Shown here in pieces: positions 62,979 to 64,000 of a stretch of DNA of 64,000 nt; within the stretch, counting starts at the first letter, position 1, and each line of letters begins with the position of its first letter. Location: NCBI RefSeq assembly GCF_001421705.1, contig NZ_LMKO01000027.1, positions 1-64,000 of the forward strand, read 5' to 3'. The stretch comes from Xylophilus sp. Leaf220 (GTDB lineage Bacteria > Pseudomonadota > Gammaproteobacteria > Burkholderiales > Burkholderiaceae_C). The translations under genes were made by a program, and so were the position numbers. The notes under the pieces are model-generated. The model did no database searches, was not told where the DNA came from, and saw only the letters and a program-made list of their open reading frames with translations.

Positions 62979-64000
62979 GTGATCGTCGTCCCCCCCAAGA
63001 AACTGCTGGCACTCGCCGTGCTGTGCACCATGCCGGCCGTGCATGCGCAAGAGAGCGTGTTGCACGGCCTGGGCTGGATCACCGAACGGCCCGGCACCGA
63101 GGTCGATGCCCGCTCGCAGGTGCGGTCGGTCGGAAACCAGTCGCGCGCGGCGGTCAGCGCCAGCGGCGGCAAGGTCAGCGCCGGTCCTGGCGGACTGGCG
63201 GGTTCGGTCGACCTGGTGTCGACGGCGCAGGCCAACGTCATCGGGCTCAGCGCGCTCACCGTGCGCAACACGCAGATCGACGTGCTGCAGAACCAGGTGT
63301 CGGGCTTCATCGCCGCGGTGGGCGGCGCGGCGACGGCCAACACCGTACTTCTTTCGGGCGGCGCCGCACGGCGCCCGCTCACCGATTCCCGGGTGCAGCT
63401 CTCCGGCAACCGGGCCAGCGACGTGCAGGCCATCGGGTTCAAGGGGCAGGTGATGGTGGGGGCCGGCTCGCTGCAACTGCCGGGTCGCGCCAGCGCCAAC
63501 AGCGTGCTGATGAACGAAAGCGACACGGTGCGCACGCAGGTGACCGGGGTCGGCAACGTGGCCCACGGCATCACCGCAGTGGGCGGATCGGCACTGGCCA
63601 ATGCACTCACCACCAGCAAGAGCACGCTGGAGGACACGCGCATCAGCCAGAGCGGCAACCAGGCGCGCGACATCCGCGCCGGTGGCGGATCGGCCGGCGT
63701 GGGCTGGGGGGCGGTGCTCGATGCGCAGCTCAACGGGGTCGCCGCGGCCAATGCGGTGGCATTGGCCGGCAGCCGGGTGCGGGGCGCCCAGATCGACCAG
63801 AGCCGCAACACTGCGCAGGGCAGTCTGTCGGTCGGTGGCAGCGCGCTGGCGAACAGCGTGAGCCTGTCGGACTACCAGGGAACCGATCTTCGCGCCTACC
63901 GGGCGCAGCAGAGCGGCAATACCGCGAAGGCGGTCGACGCGTGGGGGGGCGAGGCGACGGTGCTCAAGGGTGCCATCGCATCGGTCGACAACGCGGCGAT
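62979..64000 (+). CDS. Large exported repeat protein related to the preceding gene (partial, runs off the window)
   Basis: An open frame from GTG 62979, with GGAG six bases upstream, to the window end; at least 340 codons with no stop. The protein begins MIVVPPKKLLALAVLC and has a signal ending in AVHAQ. Six repeats of the form N-x-A-x(3-4)-A-x-GG-x-A-x-x-N-x-V-x-L follow (for example NVAHGITAVGGSALANALTT and NTAQGSLSVGGSALANSVSL). The repeats share their pattern with the 122-residue protein upstream, and the two genes are 95 bases apart on the same strand. Probably secreted or surface-displayed; function unknown. Confidence 0.85.
   Translation, partial: MIVVPPKKLLALAVLCTMPAVHAQESVLHGLGWITERPGTEVDARSQVRSVGNQSRAAVSASGGKVSAGPGGLAGSVDLVSTAQANVIGLSALTVRNTQIDVLQNQVSGFIAAVGGAATANTVLLSGGAARRPLTDSRVQLSGNRASDVQAIGFKGQVMVGAGSLQLPGRASANSVLMNESDTVRTQVTGVGNVAHGITAVGGSALANALTTSKSTLEDTRISQSGNQARDIRAGGGSAGVGWGAVLDAQLNGVAAANAVALAGSRVRGAQIDQSRNTAQGSLSVGGSALANSVSLSDYQGTDLRAYRAQQSGNTAKAVDAWGGEATVLKGAIASVDNAA

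Overview
The window is chromosomal DNA from a high-GC betaproteobacterium of the order Burkholderiales, most likely the family Comamonadaceae. The evidence is the porin type, the class I ribonucleotide reductase, the histone H1-like Ala/Lys/Pro protein, the ccsA/pilSR/ampD and glrK-qseG-glrR-opgH neighbourhoods, and several short intergenic repeats that I recall as typical of comamonads. I saw no rRNA, tRNA, CRISPR array or complete insertion sequence. About 45 protein genes are supported.

Layout. 1-10.4 kb (minus strand) is an accessory surface/secretion locus. It holds a ~1,990-residue secreted modular protein with a c-type heme motif, a secreted transglutaminase-fold protein with an AT-richer variable C-terminus that looks like a polymorphic toxin, and a small coupled gene in the immunity position. 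10.6-22.1 kb (minus) is mostly core: porin, ruvC, a CdsA-like and a PlsC-like lipid enzyme, a sulfatase, a TPR protein, mtgA, aroE, a TonB-type protein, an RNase II-type exonuclease and a YqiA-type esterase. 22.3-29.7 kb (plus) has an HDOD/GAF-like protein, rodA, an MFS transporter, tldD and a polytopic membrane protein. 29.7-31.6 kb (minus) is a PAP2 phosphatase lipoprotein. 31.7-33.1 kb (plus) is a DAHP synthase gene preceded by a 23-codon leader peptide containing Phe-Tyr-Phe-Trp-Phe and an intrinsic terminator, which is a textbook attenuator layout. 33.2-41.4 kb holds mpl (minus), then a plus-strand run of a hypothetical gene, a TlpA-like thioredoxin, accB, accC, prmA, a zinc-ribbon DUF3426 protein and a PfkB kinase. 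41.5-47.6 kb (minus) has a histone H1-like gene, nrdB and nrdA with two NrdR-box-like sites upstream, and ampD. 47.6-51.9 kb (minus) continues as a tightly overlapping run ccsA-PP0621-pilS-pilR-ampD, divergent from ffh. 53.5-60.8 kb (minus) is opgH plus miaB-glrK-qseG-glrR. 60.9-62.1 kb holds two small exported proteins. 62.5-64.0 kb (plus) holds two exported proteins sharing a Gly/Asn-rich repeat; the second runs off the window.

How the genes work together. Cell-envelope biogenesis dominates: mtgA, rodA, mpl, ampD, opgH, the lipid enzymes and the porin. Aromatic biosynthesis appears twice (aroE, DAHP synthase). Two sigma-54-dependent two-component systems (PilSR, GlrKR with QseG) sit about 6 kb apart. 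The points most worth a second look are the aromatic attenuator, the putative toxin/immunity locus, the terminal repeat-protein pair, and family-specific repeat elements, one of which lies in frame inside mpl.
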